Below are positions 37,390 to 48,695 of a stretch of DNA of 64,000 bases, in pieces (within the stretch, counting starts at the first letter, position 1; each line of letters opens with the position of its first letter). The stretch spans positions 26,102,001 through 26,166,000 of the forward strand of contig OU612068.1 in the NCBI GenBank assembly GCA_914767715.1. Direction: 5' to 3'. Both the position numbers and the translations under genes were made by a program. Under the pieces are notes generated by a model, which worked only from the letters and a program-made list of their open reading frames with translations, ran no database searches and was not told the origin of the DNA. The stretch is from Membranipora membranacea. Its lineage: Eukaryota > Bryozoa > Gymnolaemata > Cheilostomatida > Membraniporidae.

Positions 37390-37501
37390 GACATTTATAA
37401 TACTAAATAAGAGGGGTTGTGCGTGACATCGTGCTGACAAGCTGCTTGTGAAAATTTCTCTCTCTCTTGATTAAAAATTGTAAATAATTACTGGATATCA
37501 T

Positions 37502-38494
37502 ATGGAAGACAGTGCTTTAAGTTCTAAAGAGCGGAAGCGAGATGACCAAGATGACGATCAGCAAGAAAACAAAAAAGAAATGCCGTACTATTTAAACAAA
37601 CTCAGAGCACTTCAAAAAAAGCTGGATTCAACAACTCAAGACAACAGCATCGAAATCAAATGTACTCTTGACAACATTCAAATCGTACTGGTGTGCAAAT
37701 CTGCAACATACGAGGTTGTCAAAGCTAACTTCCAGTCCTCGTTAAAAGATCAAGGACTTTACACCTCTTTACAGACCAACCGGGATCAAACAAAAACAAC
37801 TGTAGTCGCTGTAGTGGTCACAGTTAAAACCAAGAAGAAAGGAAAAAAATCTTTATACACTGCAAACTTTTATAATACAACATCCACCATACTTGTCAAT
37901 GGTATTAAGGACAAAGATATTTTCCTTGACCACTACACTAAACTTATCAACGACATTCCTGAACATACTATAAATGCATTGAATGCCACCATTCAACAGA
38001 AATGTAAAGAATTCATTACATTCGAGCAAGGCATGAATGCGGCAGACGTTCAACTACCAAGTCTGGAAAATGGCTACTCGTACAATCAAAGCTCCAGCAC
38101 ATCAGTTGCCATGGAAAGCACCAGCTCTCACAATCATCAAAGAACATCAGGCAACACATGTGAATCATGCAGCAATATCCAAAGCCTCATCAGCGTCATG
38201 ATGAGGAAAATCTCGGAGCTAGAAAATAAAGTTAAACAACAAAGCACTTTAATACAGAAACTTGTTGACCAACAACCAATAACCGATCAAATACAACATC
38301 AATTCGACCAACTTGAAACCAGCATCAACAAACATCTAACAAGTAAATTGGAATGCAATCAAATTCCTAACCACATGAAAAAGTTTCTCCCAACAATCAA
38401 ACAGCATCAGCACAACACTGGGCTAACTATAATCATCAGCAACTTAATCTGCCATCAACTTCCTCAACGAACAACAACAATCGAACCAGCATGA
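37502..38494 (+). CDS. LINE ORF1, first frame (coiled-coil protein)
   Basis: This 330-residue frame is hydrophilic, basic and Gln/Asn-rich. It starts with a charged segment (KERKRDDQDDDQQENKKE) and has a probable coiled coil around MMRKISELENKVKQQSTLI. A CESCSNIQ stretch precedes the coil but no full zinc knuckle is visible. LINE ORF1 proteins bind element RNA and act as nucleic acid chaperones; that role is inferred from position. The stop TGA overlaps the ATG of the next frame (ATGA at 38491-38494). Confidence 0.7.
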   Translation: MEDSALSSKERKRDDQDDDQQENKKEMPYYLNKLRALQKKLDSTTQDNSIEIKCTLDNIQIVLVCKSATYEVVKANFQSSLKDQGLYTSLQTNRDQTKTTVVAVVVTVKTKKKGKKSLYTANFYNTTSTILVNGIKDKDIFLDHYTKLINDIPEHTINALNATIQQKCKEFITFEQGMNAADVQLPSLENGYSYNQSSSTSVAMESTSSHNHQRTSGNTCESCSNIQSLISVMMRKISELENKVKQQSTLIQKLVDQQPITDQIQHQFDQLETSINKHLTSKLECNQIPNHMKKFLPTIKQHQHNTGLTIIISNLICHQLPQRTTTIEPA

Positions 38495-39036
38495 GAACAC
38501 AACCCCCAAAAGAACAAAAAATAGACAACAGTTTCCGCCCTATAGACAATCTTGTCATAGATATTAAGAAGGACTCCATGACCTACAGCAACTTTAACCA
38601 AGATACCATCAGACGCACCCTCAACAAAACCTTTGGGCCAATCATAATAGAAAAGATTACCAGACATAACTTCAATACAAACAAACCCAAAATTATGATA
38701 CAGTTCAACCACCAAGAAACGAGAAACAACATCCTACGCAAATGGAACACTGATCTATTTGGTGGATCAAGTATACACCAAACAATCGACCCGAGGCCCC
38801 TGACAGAAAATATGGGTATGTTGAAAGGTGTCCCACTAGATGCTGAGGACAGCATTGTAATAAATGATATAAAAGTGCTCTACCCTCATGCTACATCAGA
38901 AAGAATTTTTAAGGAGGGCAAACCAATGAGAATGTTCAAAATTAAGTTTCATTCTCATGATGATTTTCTTTTTTCTATTAAAAATGGCATTTGTCTCCAT
39001 TCACAAAGTGTTAATAATGTCAATTTCAGCAAATGA
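38491..39036 (+). CDS. LINE ORF1, second frame (RNA-binding-like region)
   Basis: 181 residues starting at the ATG of the ATGA overlap. The segment with TFGPIIIEKITRHN, KIMIQFNHQETRNNILRKW and MRMFKIKFHSHDDFLFSIK has the alternating pattern of the RRM/CTD-like part of LINE ORF1 proteins. It may be a separate reinitiated protein. Equally, ORF1 may have been one frame broken by a single indel near 38490. Confidence 0.6.
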   Translation: MRTQPPKEQKIDNSFRPIDNLVIDIKKDSMTYSNFNQDTIRRTLNKTFGPIIIEKITRHNFNTNKPKIMIQFNHQETRNNILRKWNTDLFGGSSIHQTIDPRPLTENMGMLKGVPLDAEDSIVINDIKVLYPHATSERIFKEGKPMRMFKIKFHSHDDFLFSIKNGICLHSQSVNNVNFSK

Positions 39037-39037
39037 G

Positions 39038-41867
39038 ATGATGAATTCTGAATTTGCATTTTTGAATGTCCGTGGAATTACCAGCAAAATAGAGGAGATA
39101 AAATCAATTTTGCATCAACGTAAATTCGCAATTCTAGGATTAGCAGAAACATTTTTGAATGAGCATGATGGTGTTGGTATTTATGCGGTGCCAGGTTATC
39201 AGGTGATTAGGAGAGATCGGGGATATGGTTACGGTGGTGGTCTCATTGTCTACATACATGAATCCGTGCAATTCGAACATCTTGCAGATTTTGACAATAG
39301 CATGCCTGAGTCTATAACTATCAAAATAAAGCCAAGTACAAATACAAGTTGTTTAGTCTCGTTTATATACAGGCCTCCCAACTCCAAGTCCGCATGGTAT
39401 GATCTTGCTTACGAATACTTTGTAAAAGCTTTTTCACTGTATAATGAAATGATTATACTTGGAGATTTTAACATCAACATCCTTGAACAAAGAAGCTACA
39501 GAAAGTGGTTGAATATTGTTAAATCTTTTTCCTTCCGTCAATTGATCTCGGAGCCAACAAGAGTTACAGAAACATCCAGCACCCTGATCGATCACATATA
39601 CAGAAATCTGCCCTCAGACATGTCAGAGAGTGGAATTATAAAATATGGAATGAGTGATCATTACTTAGTTTTCATTAAAATTTTATTTTCCACATTAAAG
39701 GTAAAAGCAAAAAGAACATCATTTGAATTCAATGACTTTTCCAAATTTACAAACCAGATTATACATGACCTTTTTTCAGGTCGTCACTTTAATGATGTAT
39801 TGTGTGAGAATACTGTAGACCGGATGTATGCAAGATTTAATGACACCTATAGTTCATTAATCAAAACACTTGTCATCACCAAGAAAAGATTTGTAAAAAC
39901 TGCTCAACTGCCCAAATGGTTAGATGATGAGGTAAAATCACACATGCATTTGCGTGATAGATTGAAGAGAGAGGGCAAATGGGAAGAATACGAAATTCAA
40001 CGCAATTATGTTACAAATTTGATTAAGAAGAAGAAAAAATCGGTTATTTCAGATATAATTAAAAATAACAAAAATAACACCAAACCTGTTTGGGAAGCTT
40101 AAGTAATCAATCAAACTAAAATTTTACCATCGGCCATTGACCATCGGTGGTTTATCCCCTGATGAATTGAACAGACACTTTACATCGATTGCAAAATCCA
40201 TGACCAAAGACATCCCTGATTCGCATGAATATAACATGATTAGACCAGTGACAACCCAAACGTTTTCTCAATTGACTCGCTTTACTCTAGAAATTTGCTT
40301 CAAATATCTGAAAAAAAATTTCTGACAATAAAGCAACTGGTCATGATGGTATATCTGTTAAGGTTTTGAAGAAAACATGGCCTTACATATGCAACATTGT
40401 AACTGACATGTTCAATAGCGCATTAATAGAGGGTGTATTTCCTTCACAGTGGAAAACCGCAAGAGTAATTCCTATTCATAAGGGTGGAGATATCAAAGAC
40501 CCATCTAATTATCGCCCTATATCAATTCTTCCTGTGCTATCTAAGATTTTTGAGAAACATGTGAATTCCCAAATTCAAAAATATCTCACCACAAACAAAC
40601 TTCTTCACAAATTACAATGCGGATTTAGAGAAGGTTATTCCTGTGTTGATTCCCTACACAAACTCATTTCTGACTGTTTGTCAGCAAGATCAGATGGTCA
40701 CTTTGTTGCTATGATGTTTTTGGATTTCAAAAAAGCTTTTGACTGCGTCGACCATAAAATTCTTCTGAAAAATTGACAATGTATGGTATAACGGGCAAAC
40801 TGCTATACAATTTGCTATACAAACAATTAGCTATACAACAAGGTGCAAAAAGTTCAAAAATTCTTCCAATAGACATCGGTGTCCCCCAAGGCTCAATTCT
40901 GGCACCAAGTTTATTCCTCATATACGTCAATGATCTTTTATCCTACACATTACATTCCAAGGCATTTGCCTACGCTGATGATACAGTTTTCGTATCAAAA
41001 TCTGACAACTTTGATACACTTGATGATTTATGTGATACTGATCTACACTTGATAGAAAGTTGGTGTAGGAATAATAGGATGTTGTTAAACATCAAAAAAT
41101 CTCACTATATGCTTGTACAACCCTCTCATAGAGCCACATCTCTAGATTTAGATCTAAAAATTAACCGTAAAAGACTAAACCGAAATGCCAATACCAAACT
41201 CCTTGGTTTTACTTTGAATGACTCATTGACATGGGACGATCATGTAGACCAGATTTGCACCAAAATAAACAAAAGTTTGGCATTATTCCAGATATGCAGG
41301 GCATTCCTAGATAGTGAATCATCTCGTAACTTTTATTTCCAGTATGTCTTTTGTCATATGATATATGGCATCCGCATATATGGCAACCTATCACCACAAT
41401 ATATTCTTGAAAGAATATACTTGCTCCGAAAGAGGGCTTTACGCCTAATAGCAAATGTCAACCACATACCATATCATCTCATACATACAAGAGATTTACA
41501 TACATCTCTTGGTCTGATTCCTTTTCCTCTCCTTGCTGGTCATTTCACCTGTATTTTTGGTTTTCAAATTTTGCATTTGATTGCACCTGACTTTCTTTTG
41601 GAAGGCTTCATTCCAGCTAGCTCTAAAACCTTTTTTAGAGACAAATACCTATTACATTATCACACTGATCAATTAAGACAAAAATCACTACAACTTTTAA
41701 CTCTTTACCAATTCAGATACGCTCAGCAACCAAACTTACTCATTTTAAACAACAACTATCAAAGCACTTTATATCCTATTAATTCTTGTTACTTGAGTAT
41801 TTTTTCTTTTTCTCTCCGCTTAAGTTTTTTCTTTTTTGTTCTGTCACTGCATGAAAACCATTCCTAA
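39038..41867 (+). pseudogene. LINE ORF2: endonuclease-reverse transcriptase, frameshifted
   Basis: From the ATG at 39038 an APE-type endonuclease runs to about 39690, with FAFLNVRGI, GLAETFLN, IYRPPNS, IILGDFNINI and GMSDHYLVF. The frame stops at 40102. It resumes in shifted frames at about 40137-40325, 40320-40776 and 40773-41867. RT motifs follow: ARVIPIHKGGDIKDPSNYRP, MMFLDFKKAFDCVDHKIL, GVPQGSILAPSLFLIYVNDL, FAYADDTVF (catalytic YADD) and TKLLGFTLNDSLTWDDHV. All catalytic residues seem present, so the element is recently dead; some breaks could be sequencing errors. Confidence 0.85.
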
Positions 41868-42263
41868 AGATGATGTAGAATGACAATAAAAGTATATATA
41901 TATATACTAAATCCATATGGGAGATTAAAATCATATAACCTGTGATGAAGTTTTCACTGTGCCCTCAACTGTGTTTTCAAAATCCTCCGTCCCCAAAAAC
42001 AGTGATCTCAGCTAATTCTCTCTCTCCAAAACTTGAGGCTGACCATATTTTATTGTGTCTCCCCTCCATAAGACCCTTTACCTACTTCTACATTGCCTTC
42101 CCGATCATCTCCTCATAGTTATCATATGTTTGGGATCAAAATACAAATACAATTGGCCAGAAGAGGGGTTCCCTGCACACAGAGCTGTTTTCAATTTCTA
42201 CGGAGAAAAATAGAGCAATTTTCAATTTTAAAACTGTCATCATCAGCATAAATTTTTCAGAGC

Positions 42264-42430
42264 AACTGACTGACTGGACATAAAACCAAAACAAGTTTGT
42301 TCCCTCTGTGGTGGCGGAGGGATATTGCAAACATTTGGTATCAAAGCGCCTCAATACCAAACATTTGCAGTATCCCTCCGCCACCACAGTGGGAACAAAC
42401 TTGTTTTAGTTTTATGTCCAGTCAGTACCT
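42264..42430. repeat. Short hairpin element
   Basis: ACTGACTGGACATAAAACC...CAAACATTTGGTAT is followed by its reverse complement ATACCAAACATTTG...TTTTATGTCCAGTCAGT, with arms of about 75 bp and a loop of about 12 bp (CAAAGCGCCTCA). It has no coding capacity and is probably a small MITE. Confidence 0.8.
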
Positions 42431-43029
42431 CTTTAAATGGTTGGTATAATCTTCTCAGATAAAGATTTGAGATGCAACCCTATTATAAAGGGTTTATAGT
42501 ATAGTATGAGTGAAATTCATTGTAGTTTTGGCAATTCTATCATTTTTACCGCTGCTAGCGGCAGATGGGAGCAATAAATAAATATAGTTCACATTGAATG
42601 GATCTATTTATATGATTTTGAATATCAACTTTAGCAAGATAGTGCACATATTATCATCAGCAGTTTTTGAATTATTTCTGTTTTTACCTTGCAGCCTTGG
42701 AGTGAGCAAGTCTCTCATTGACAGAACAATTACTTGTGTAGAAAGCGTCAAGCAAAGCATGAACTTGAATTTGTAGTCAATGCAATGTGTTGAGCTGCTG
42801 ACTGATGCCAACATGTGAATTAGAAATGCCAAAGCAAAACAGGACAGAGCAATAAAATTATTACCTTTTTTGTTTCTTGTTGTATTCATTTAAAAATAAC
42901 CAATAAAAACTAGTTATAGAAAAAAGAATTACACAATTCAACGACTCATGTGAAAATAAACAAAGCACCAAGAAGTTAGAGAAGAATATTGCATGTTCCT
43001 AAAACTCTCTGTCTTTCTTGTCTGCTCCC

Positions 43030-45420
43030 TTAACTGACGTACTTATCACCTGTAAAATAATTGGAGAGAATGAATTATAAATGATATTGCTGGTATGAAA
43101 TGATATGGTATTTGCTTGCACATACAAAGTTAGAATGCCAATCGAAAATTGTTGTTTGATAATTGTTTATATTCATTGCTATTTTCTATTATGTTACGCA
43201 TTTCAGGATAAAGAAAGAAAAAAACAATGAAAATATTATTGCTCATAACATACCGGTTGTTTTGACGACAGGTGTTGGACATCTCATGGTGTTACAATCT
43301 ACAATGTCTACTCTGTTTCCTGAGCAGTCATTACCACCATTGGATGGTGCTGGGTTGTTACACATTCGGCTTCTGGACCTAATACCTGATCCACATGATA
43401 CTGTGCAAGCAGAAAATGGTCCCCACTGTCCCCACATACCATTAACTGTAACAAAAGACATCATATTAATTTTGAGGGAAATAGATATTTGGATTCCGAT
43501 TTGTTAACAAACTCATGAAGCAGATTTTGTAAAAAAAGCAATAAGCTGTATCAAAATCAATCCTTTGTTTCTGATTCTCTCCCCTGAACATCAGGAAGCA
43601 AAATATTCCATCTATTAATGGTTTCATGAGCTTAACTTGATAATACCATTGTACCCCTCAATTGATTTGACATATTATTAATAAATCTTTATGCATAAAA
43701 CCTGTCAAAAGGACACAGTCTCCATCATGAATGTCGTTAGTGGAGTTCACCACAGAAACAGTTTGTGAGAAATAAGCCTTAATTCCATCTATGTAACATA
43801 CCAGCACATGATTGGGTGTTGCAGACTCTGGTTTCAGTGTTTGGTCCCTCACATCCGAGGTATCTTCCTACATCACGTGCAGGTCTCTGGCATGTTCTGC
43901 TTCTGGTTTGTCTTCCACCATTGCATTGCTCAGTACATCTGCTGAATGGTCCCCACACTGACCATGTTCCTTGGACTGTAAGCAAAAAAATTCATAGTCA
44001 AGAGGCGTTTCAAAGTAAGGTAAGATACCTCGGATTGCTAGAATCACTGTTTATATAACATGTTGTGCGGCCCTATCGAAATAATATTGAACTGAAATTA
44101 AGAGTTTTGATCTATCAATATTGTTTATCTGAATAAAGAGCAGCCAAAACAATGCTCTCTAGAAAAATCAAGATATTATAAAGGTAGGATATCATATACT
44201 TACATGTGATCGTGAAGTCTACGGTTTGAACATCTGGGACTCTGACATCTGGAATACGGATAACTGGAACTCTTGGTACGCTTGGGTTTGGTACAACAAC
44301 ATTTGGTACTGGTACATCTGGGACCTCTGGGGCTGGGACATTGATGTCAATGACGGTGATTGCTGAAAGGAGAAGTTGAATAATTGGTCAATACTAAATG
44401 ATTACTCAATATCTTCAGGTGGCTTTTAGGCAGGGACTCTATGGTCGGTATATTTTAGGCAGGGACCCTATGGTAGGCAGGGGCGTATATTCTAAAAAAT
44501 TTCACTCACTGACTTTTCAGAGATGAGCATAATAATCGGGCGCAGCCCGATCCACACGCCGCAGGCGTGGCGGGGAGGGTGTGGGAGGGGCGCTTAAGCT
44601 CCCTCCCACCACGGAAATTTTTACATATTGGTAGCAAAATAGTGCAAGCAGAGAGGTATTTCAATAGCTCACTGAGCTGTTGGGTACTTTCAGAAAACAA
44701 CTCAATAGCAGTAGAAGATTACGGTAAAAATGCTCCAGTTATAAAGCACCCATTTGAAAAAAAACTGACCCTGATGGAATTCGAACCCACAACAATCTTA
44801 TAAGCAGTGTTTATTAGGCAGACACTCTACACATTGAGCTTTTCAGCCATTCACGGAAATCCGTGGGCCGTGAGTGTTAATATACGCCACTGATGGTAGG
44901 TATATTTTGAAACATGATCATTTACCTTACCAAGAAGTCTAAGTCAAGATCATGATTGCCGTCTACTTGATAACAAAATACCTGCAAATGAGTATCTGAA
45001 ATGAGATGGACAGCTTCTTGATGAATCATTGCTTTGTTTATATCAGAATTACCTGGTCCCACGCCTCCTGGTCCCACACTTCCTGGTCCCACATTTCCTC
45101 CAGTATTGCCTCCAACATTACCATTTCCTGTTGGACCGTATCCACTGGCTAAGGTCAGGCCTAATAAAACAACAATTGTGATTTGTGAATGTTTAAAATC
45201 TTTTGTCTCAACCATCCGCTCAAATATGTATCTGCTTGATTTCAAAAGACGCAAAATGCTCAGCTTAGCAGGAATACCAGTATTCAGTTCTAGACTCATT
45301 GGAAGAGCAGTATCGCTTGCAAAATTATACGGTACCGGGTGGATGGATTGCTAAATATGAAAAATATAAAAACTTACCAATAATGGCAGCAATTACGAGT
45401 GCTACTGAAATTTTATTCAT
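43030..45420 (-). CDS. Secreted two-TSP1-repeat protein, copy A
   Basis: Six coding exons, 45420-45378, 45160-45053, 44362-44204, 43975-43802, 43445-43254 and 43049-43030, join in phase to 231 residues. A 5'UTR exon lies upstream near the TATA box at 45717. Domains in order: signal peptide MNKISVALVIAAI; a Gly/Asn/Pro-rich exon (GPTGNGNVGGNTGGNVGPG); a Val/Pro-rich exon with repeated V-P (VPVPNVVVPNPSVPRVPV); TSP1 repeat 1 (WSVWGPFSRCTEQC...CNTQSC); TSP1 repeat 2 (WGQWGPFSACTVSCGSGIRS...CNTMRC). Each repeat has six Cys and a WxxW motif, a C-mannosylation site in this family. It ends GDKYVS. It is a small extracellular protein; partner and role are unknown. A hAT MITE sits in the intron 45052-44363. 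Confidence 0.93.
44478..44892 (-). mobile_element. hAT-type MITE with internal tRNA-like segment, copy 2
   Basis: 415 bp, ends CAGGGGCGTATATT and AATATACGCCACTG, exact 8-bp target duplication ATGGTAGG at 44470-44477 and 44893-44900. It lies in an intron of TSP1 copy A and is absent from the equivalent intron of copy B at 60435-60676, so it inserted after the duplication. The tRNA-like part (about 44768-44845) is more decayed than in copy 1: the B box reads GGGTTCGAATTCC. Confidence 0.9.
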
Positions 45421-45716
45421 TTTCTGCAAAAGAAAAAAGGTAAACATTTATCAGTCTGTGGAGTGCGGCAGCTTAGAGAAGAAGAAAGCTATGAAGCTAA
45501 CTATCTCTCTTGGACAGAGCTTTACTGGAGGAATGCTGTAACAAGTTTGACTATCAAAACACAGGCCAAATCATAGATGCTCAAATAGTTACTTTAGTTA
45601 ATCAAAGATGCTCAAATTGTACCTTTAGAATGTAGTCTTACTTCTGTTTGAATTCTGTTGAGCTGTTATCTGATCCAAGAGGATATGAGCTGTGATTGCA
45701 TTGAGAAAATTACCAT

Positions 45717-45726
45717 CCTTTTATAG
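45717..45726 (-). promoter_or_regulatory. TATA box of TSP1-repeat gene copy A
   Basis: CTATAAAAGG on the minus strand, followed about 60 bp later by the 5'UTR sequence TCAACAGAATTCAAACAGAA and a GTAAG donor, mirrors copy B at 59727-59736. Confidence 0.75.
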
Positions 45727-45734
45727 TTACCTCT

Positions 45735-47320
45735 TGACATTGTAAGTATTGCCTTCCTTGTTAATATCACATTCATCAAAGTCGTGCCAGTATAGGAGCT
45801 TGTACCAGTTTCAGCTTGAAGCGGCATTTACTTGACACATATCGTATCATGTCCGCCATGACTTGACCCTGTTGTTACTCCTGGTGGTGACAATAGGATG
45901 AATAACACTGACACCCACAAAATCCTAATTGTTTTCTTAATTATGAATTCTTAATGAGACTAGACAAGGCTCATGGAGGTACAATGTTGACAAAATAAAT
46001 AATTAAGACATGTGACAGAGGAAGGACAATTATAATGTGATCGATCAACTGGCAAGCGGCATTATGGGGTTATGATTCCGTCATCAACTCCATCAAATAT
46101 CCAAATCTGCACGTTTGCCAAAATATGATGTGGATGTGGATGTGAAGGTAGCATAGTGCTGATAGATCTAGGCAAAAGATGATACCGATTTTCCTTGGTG
46201 AATTAGCTAAATTACAACAGGACATGATCTGAGCACCCAGCTGATTTGGTCCAAATGATATCAAAGAGGGCCCATAATACAGAGCAATGAGTTAGATAGT
46301 GACGGAAGAATATTCAAAATAGAAAAAACTGAATTTATATAGCATTGTCCCAAAGGACCAGTCTTGTCAATGTTAGTAATAAACATTAAGCCACAGGTGA
46401 GAATAGTAGATGTGAAAAGAGCGATTTCCTGTGAAGTTGTTGAACTCTGTTTCGTTACAGACAACAGCAATTGAAGTGAAGTGAAGGAGACCCTTTCACT
46501 TTTCAGTTTCAACCCCTCTTCATAACAGCTGGAGTTTCAATCATCAAAAGTAAGAATGAATAAAAACCAGATAACAGGAAACGATCATATGGTGTGAAAA
46601 CTATAAGGGGATAATTACGGGGGAATGATCTTTTTTTATGTCATCATTTATTACTGTAGATAACATTTTCAAAAACAGACAGGCAGGGCACTTCCCATGT
46701 TTGTAGTGATTGTTAAAAGGATGTGCAGTAATCAGCGAACAATGCTGAAATGGTGGAAGCAAGGAGTACTTGGTACTTGGTAGAAGCACTGCTCTGCTTT
46801 TTGGTGAGTAATGGTAGAAAAAGGATATAAGCAATGTGGATGTGTCATAACCGCAACAGTAGTACATTGCAGGTTCCCTATTAAATTCTATTAAACATCC
46901 TATTTTGGAGATTGTGCCATTAAGGCACAATAAGGATCCATGACTGATTGTGCCAGTCTCAATCAGCCATGGTTTCAGGTAGTCCTCCCTACTTCTATAT
47001 AGATAGAGAACAAGCAGACACTCCACCAGACTCAGAGACAAACTCATATAATACAATAGAGCTCAAGACCTCATGGAAAATGGTTGTTCATATATATTGT
47101 ATGAACTGTGAAGTTACTTTCAATGAGTTATGCTATGTTTGAGATTCATTTTTTCTAACAGCTTGCTACCATTATGACTGTGATTTTTGGTCATTATTCG
47201 ATAATTGACAGAAATGCCGTGTTGACCAGAGGTCTGAGGTGTAACATTGTGTAGGTTAAGATGTCAAATAAGTGTGTCTTACAAAAGTGCCATCAATCAT
47301 CTATCAGTTCCGCAATTGAA
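45735..47320. other. Divergent promoter interval between TSP1-A and GN5
   Basis: No gene. Most of it is duplicated in reverse between GN6 and TSP1-B (53720-54860 and 59150-59720). The two genes point away from each other, so their promoters face outward from a 1.6 kb shared interval that could hold common control elements. The open frame at 46601-47056 has no recognisable motif, and its counterpart in the other arm is not preserved as an open frame. Confidence 0.5.
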
Positions 47321-47322
47321 GG

Positions 47323-47331
47323 TATATAAAG
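47323..47331 (+). promoter_or_regulatory. TATA box of GN5
   Basis: TATATAAAG followed by GGCTCAGCACAGAGTTGTGA and GAGCATCACTCGAAGGAG, the GN family core promoter block. It is intact although the gene is broken. Confidence 0.7.
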
Positions 47332-47856
47332 GGCAAAGGCTCAGCACAGAGTTGTGAGAGCATCACTCGAAGGAGCTTCATCTACAGCTGGAATAACCAT
47401 CACTGACTTGTAGGTATGGAATGAACTTTGTCTTGGATCATAAGTTGGTCTAACTCTTCAACTTTAACTGAGGGAGGAGCCATTATAACTATATTATTAG
47501 GATACTACTAGTCTGAGCCCCCCAGACTTTTGCCCCTCGACCGACGACCACCCGGCGACGGAAACTACTGATTTTGTTTATAGCATTCGGAGTTTTAGTC
47601 AGTAATCAATGTTGCAGTTGGAATTATTTTGTGCTCAGTGTACATTCTGACAATGCACTATTCTGGGATTTGAACTGAAATACTGAAAGCTCTTTTAGAG
47701 CAGCTTAGGAAATTGATCTATTTTAAAACGATGATGCATACACAATACGATTAATGCTAAGATTAATAATAATGAGCATAGACAAGGTGCAAAATCTGAC
47801 TAAGATCTTTATATTTTGCAGCCTATATCTACCTACAGAAATCCAAACAGAACAAG

Positions 47857-48426
47857 ATGAGAGTTTTTATTCTAGCTGCCTGCCTGCTAGTGGCTGTTTA
47901 TGCCAGCCCAGTAAAGAGAAGCACTGGTTGTAAGTATAATGGCACTGCCTACCATCTGTTTCAATCATAACAAATTGTTGAACTATCCACTTTGAGGTTT
48001 GATCTCATATGATGAGCTTTGAAAAGTTATATTTACCATAATTGCACCTTGAATCATTGTTTCCTATTGTTCCAGACCAAAAGCCTGCACCTGGACCATT
48101 TAATGGCGATGAGAATGGTAATGATCACCAAGGTACTGGAACCAATGGAAATGAGTATGGAAACAGGAACATTGGATGTGGAAACAACGGAAACCGTGAT
48201 TGAAACAAGAACGCTGGTGAAGGCAGCAATGGAAACAAGAACGGAAATGATAACCTTGGCTGCAGAGAAAACGGAAATGACTCCGGAAACGGAAACGTAG
48301 GCAGTGGAGACAATGGAAACGACGGAGGAAATGCTGGTAACAGTGCTGGTAATGGAAACAGAGGAGCCGGAAGTAATGGAAATGGCGGTGGCAACAAGAA
48401 CGCTGGAGTGTTATACTCATTTATCT
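47857..48426 (+). pseudogene. GN5: truncated Gly/Asn repeat gene copy
   Basis: The signal-peptide exon (47857-47929) and intron are almost identical to GN2. The repeat exon starts at 48076 (after CCAG) but a GGA codon of the other copies is TGA at 48201-48203, in the second repeat unit. After about seven units the sequence jumps from GGCAACAAGAACGCTGGAG into GN-type 3'UTR (TTATACTCATTTATCTAG) near 48412. About 0.9-1 kb of repeats and the tail are therefore deleted. It could at most encode a short secreted peptide. Confidence 0.88.
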
Positions 48427-48695
48427 AGTTTCGTTATGGAGATATTGATTTAATAATATATTGTTATTATTACTGTTGAGTTTTTTTGTTGGACAAAAAA
48501 ATAAAAAAATTATGTAGAAAAACTCTCAACTCTATCAAAAGTTCACTGGGTATCAAACTTGCACAATATGCCGCACTTGCTTTCTTAGATATATTATTTA
48601 TATGAGTGGATGACGCTGGTGAAGTTGGTTCATGCTCACCCTTTGATCTAGTAGTCATCAAAAGTGCATAGATTCTCTCAACCTTAGCATATGGC

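Larger units (their letters stand above)
37390..41909 (+). mobile_element. Nearly full-length non-LTR retrotransposon (CR1/L2-like LINE)
   Basis: The element has two ORF1-like frames, an ORF2 with an apurinic endonuclease and a reverse transcriptase, and a 3' end GACAATAAAAG followed by (TA)n. The 5' boundary is approximate, placed just before the conserved-looking leader upstream of 37502. ORF2 is broken by at least four stops or frameshifts. The order of domains, the YADD motif and the microsatellite 3' end instead of poly(A) fit the CR1/L2 group of the Jockey superfamily. Assignment to a named family is not made. Confidence 0.85.
42600..48420. repeat. Inverted segmental duplication, arm 1
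   Basis: This arm contains the minus-strand thrombospondin-repeat gene and GN5. Its sequence reappears in reverse order and orientation at 51.6-62.6 kb: 42600-42840 against 62400-62620, the gene 43030-45730 against 59720-62062, 46030-46270 against 59150-59420, 46800-47330 against 53710-54500, and GN5 against GN6. Boundaries are approximate. Confidence 0.85.

Noticed and set aside
46601-47056. Minus-strand frame of 151 codons between TSP1-A and GN5
   Set aside because: The homologous sequence in the other duplication arm (54300-54800) does not preserve an open frame, arguing against a gene.
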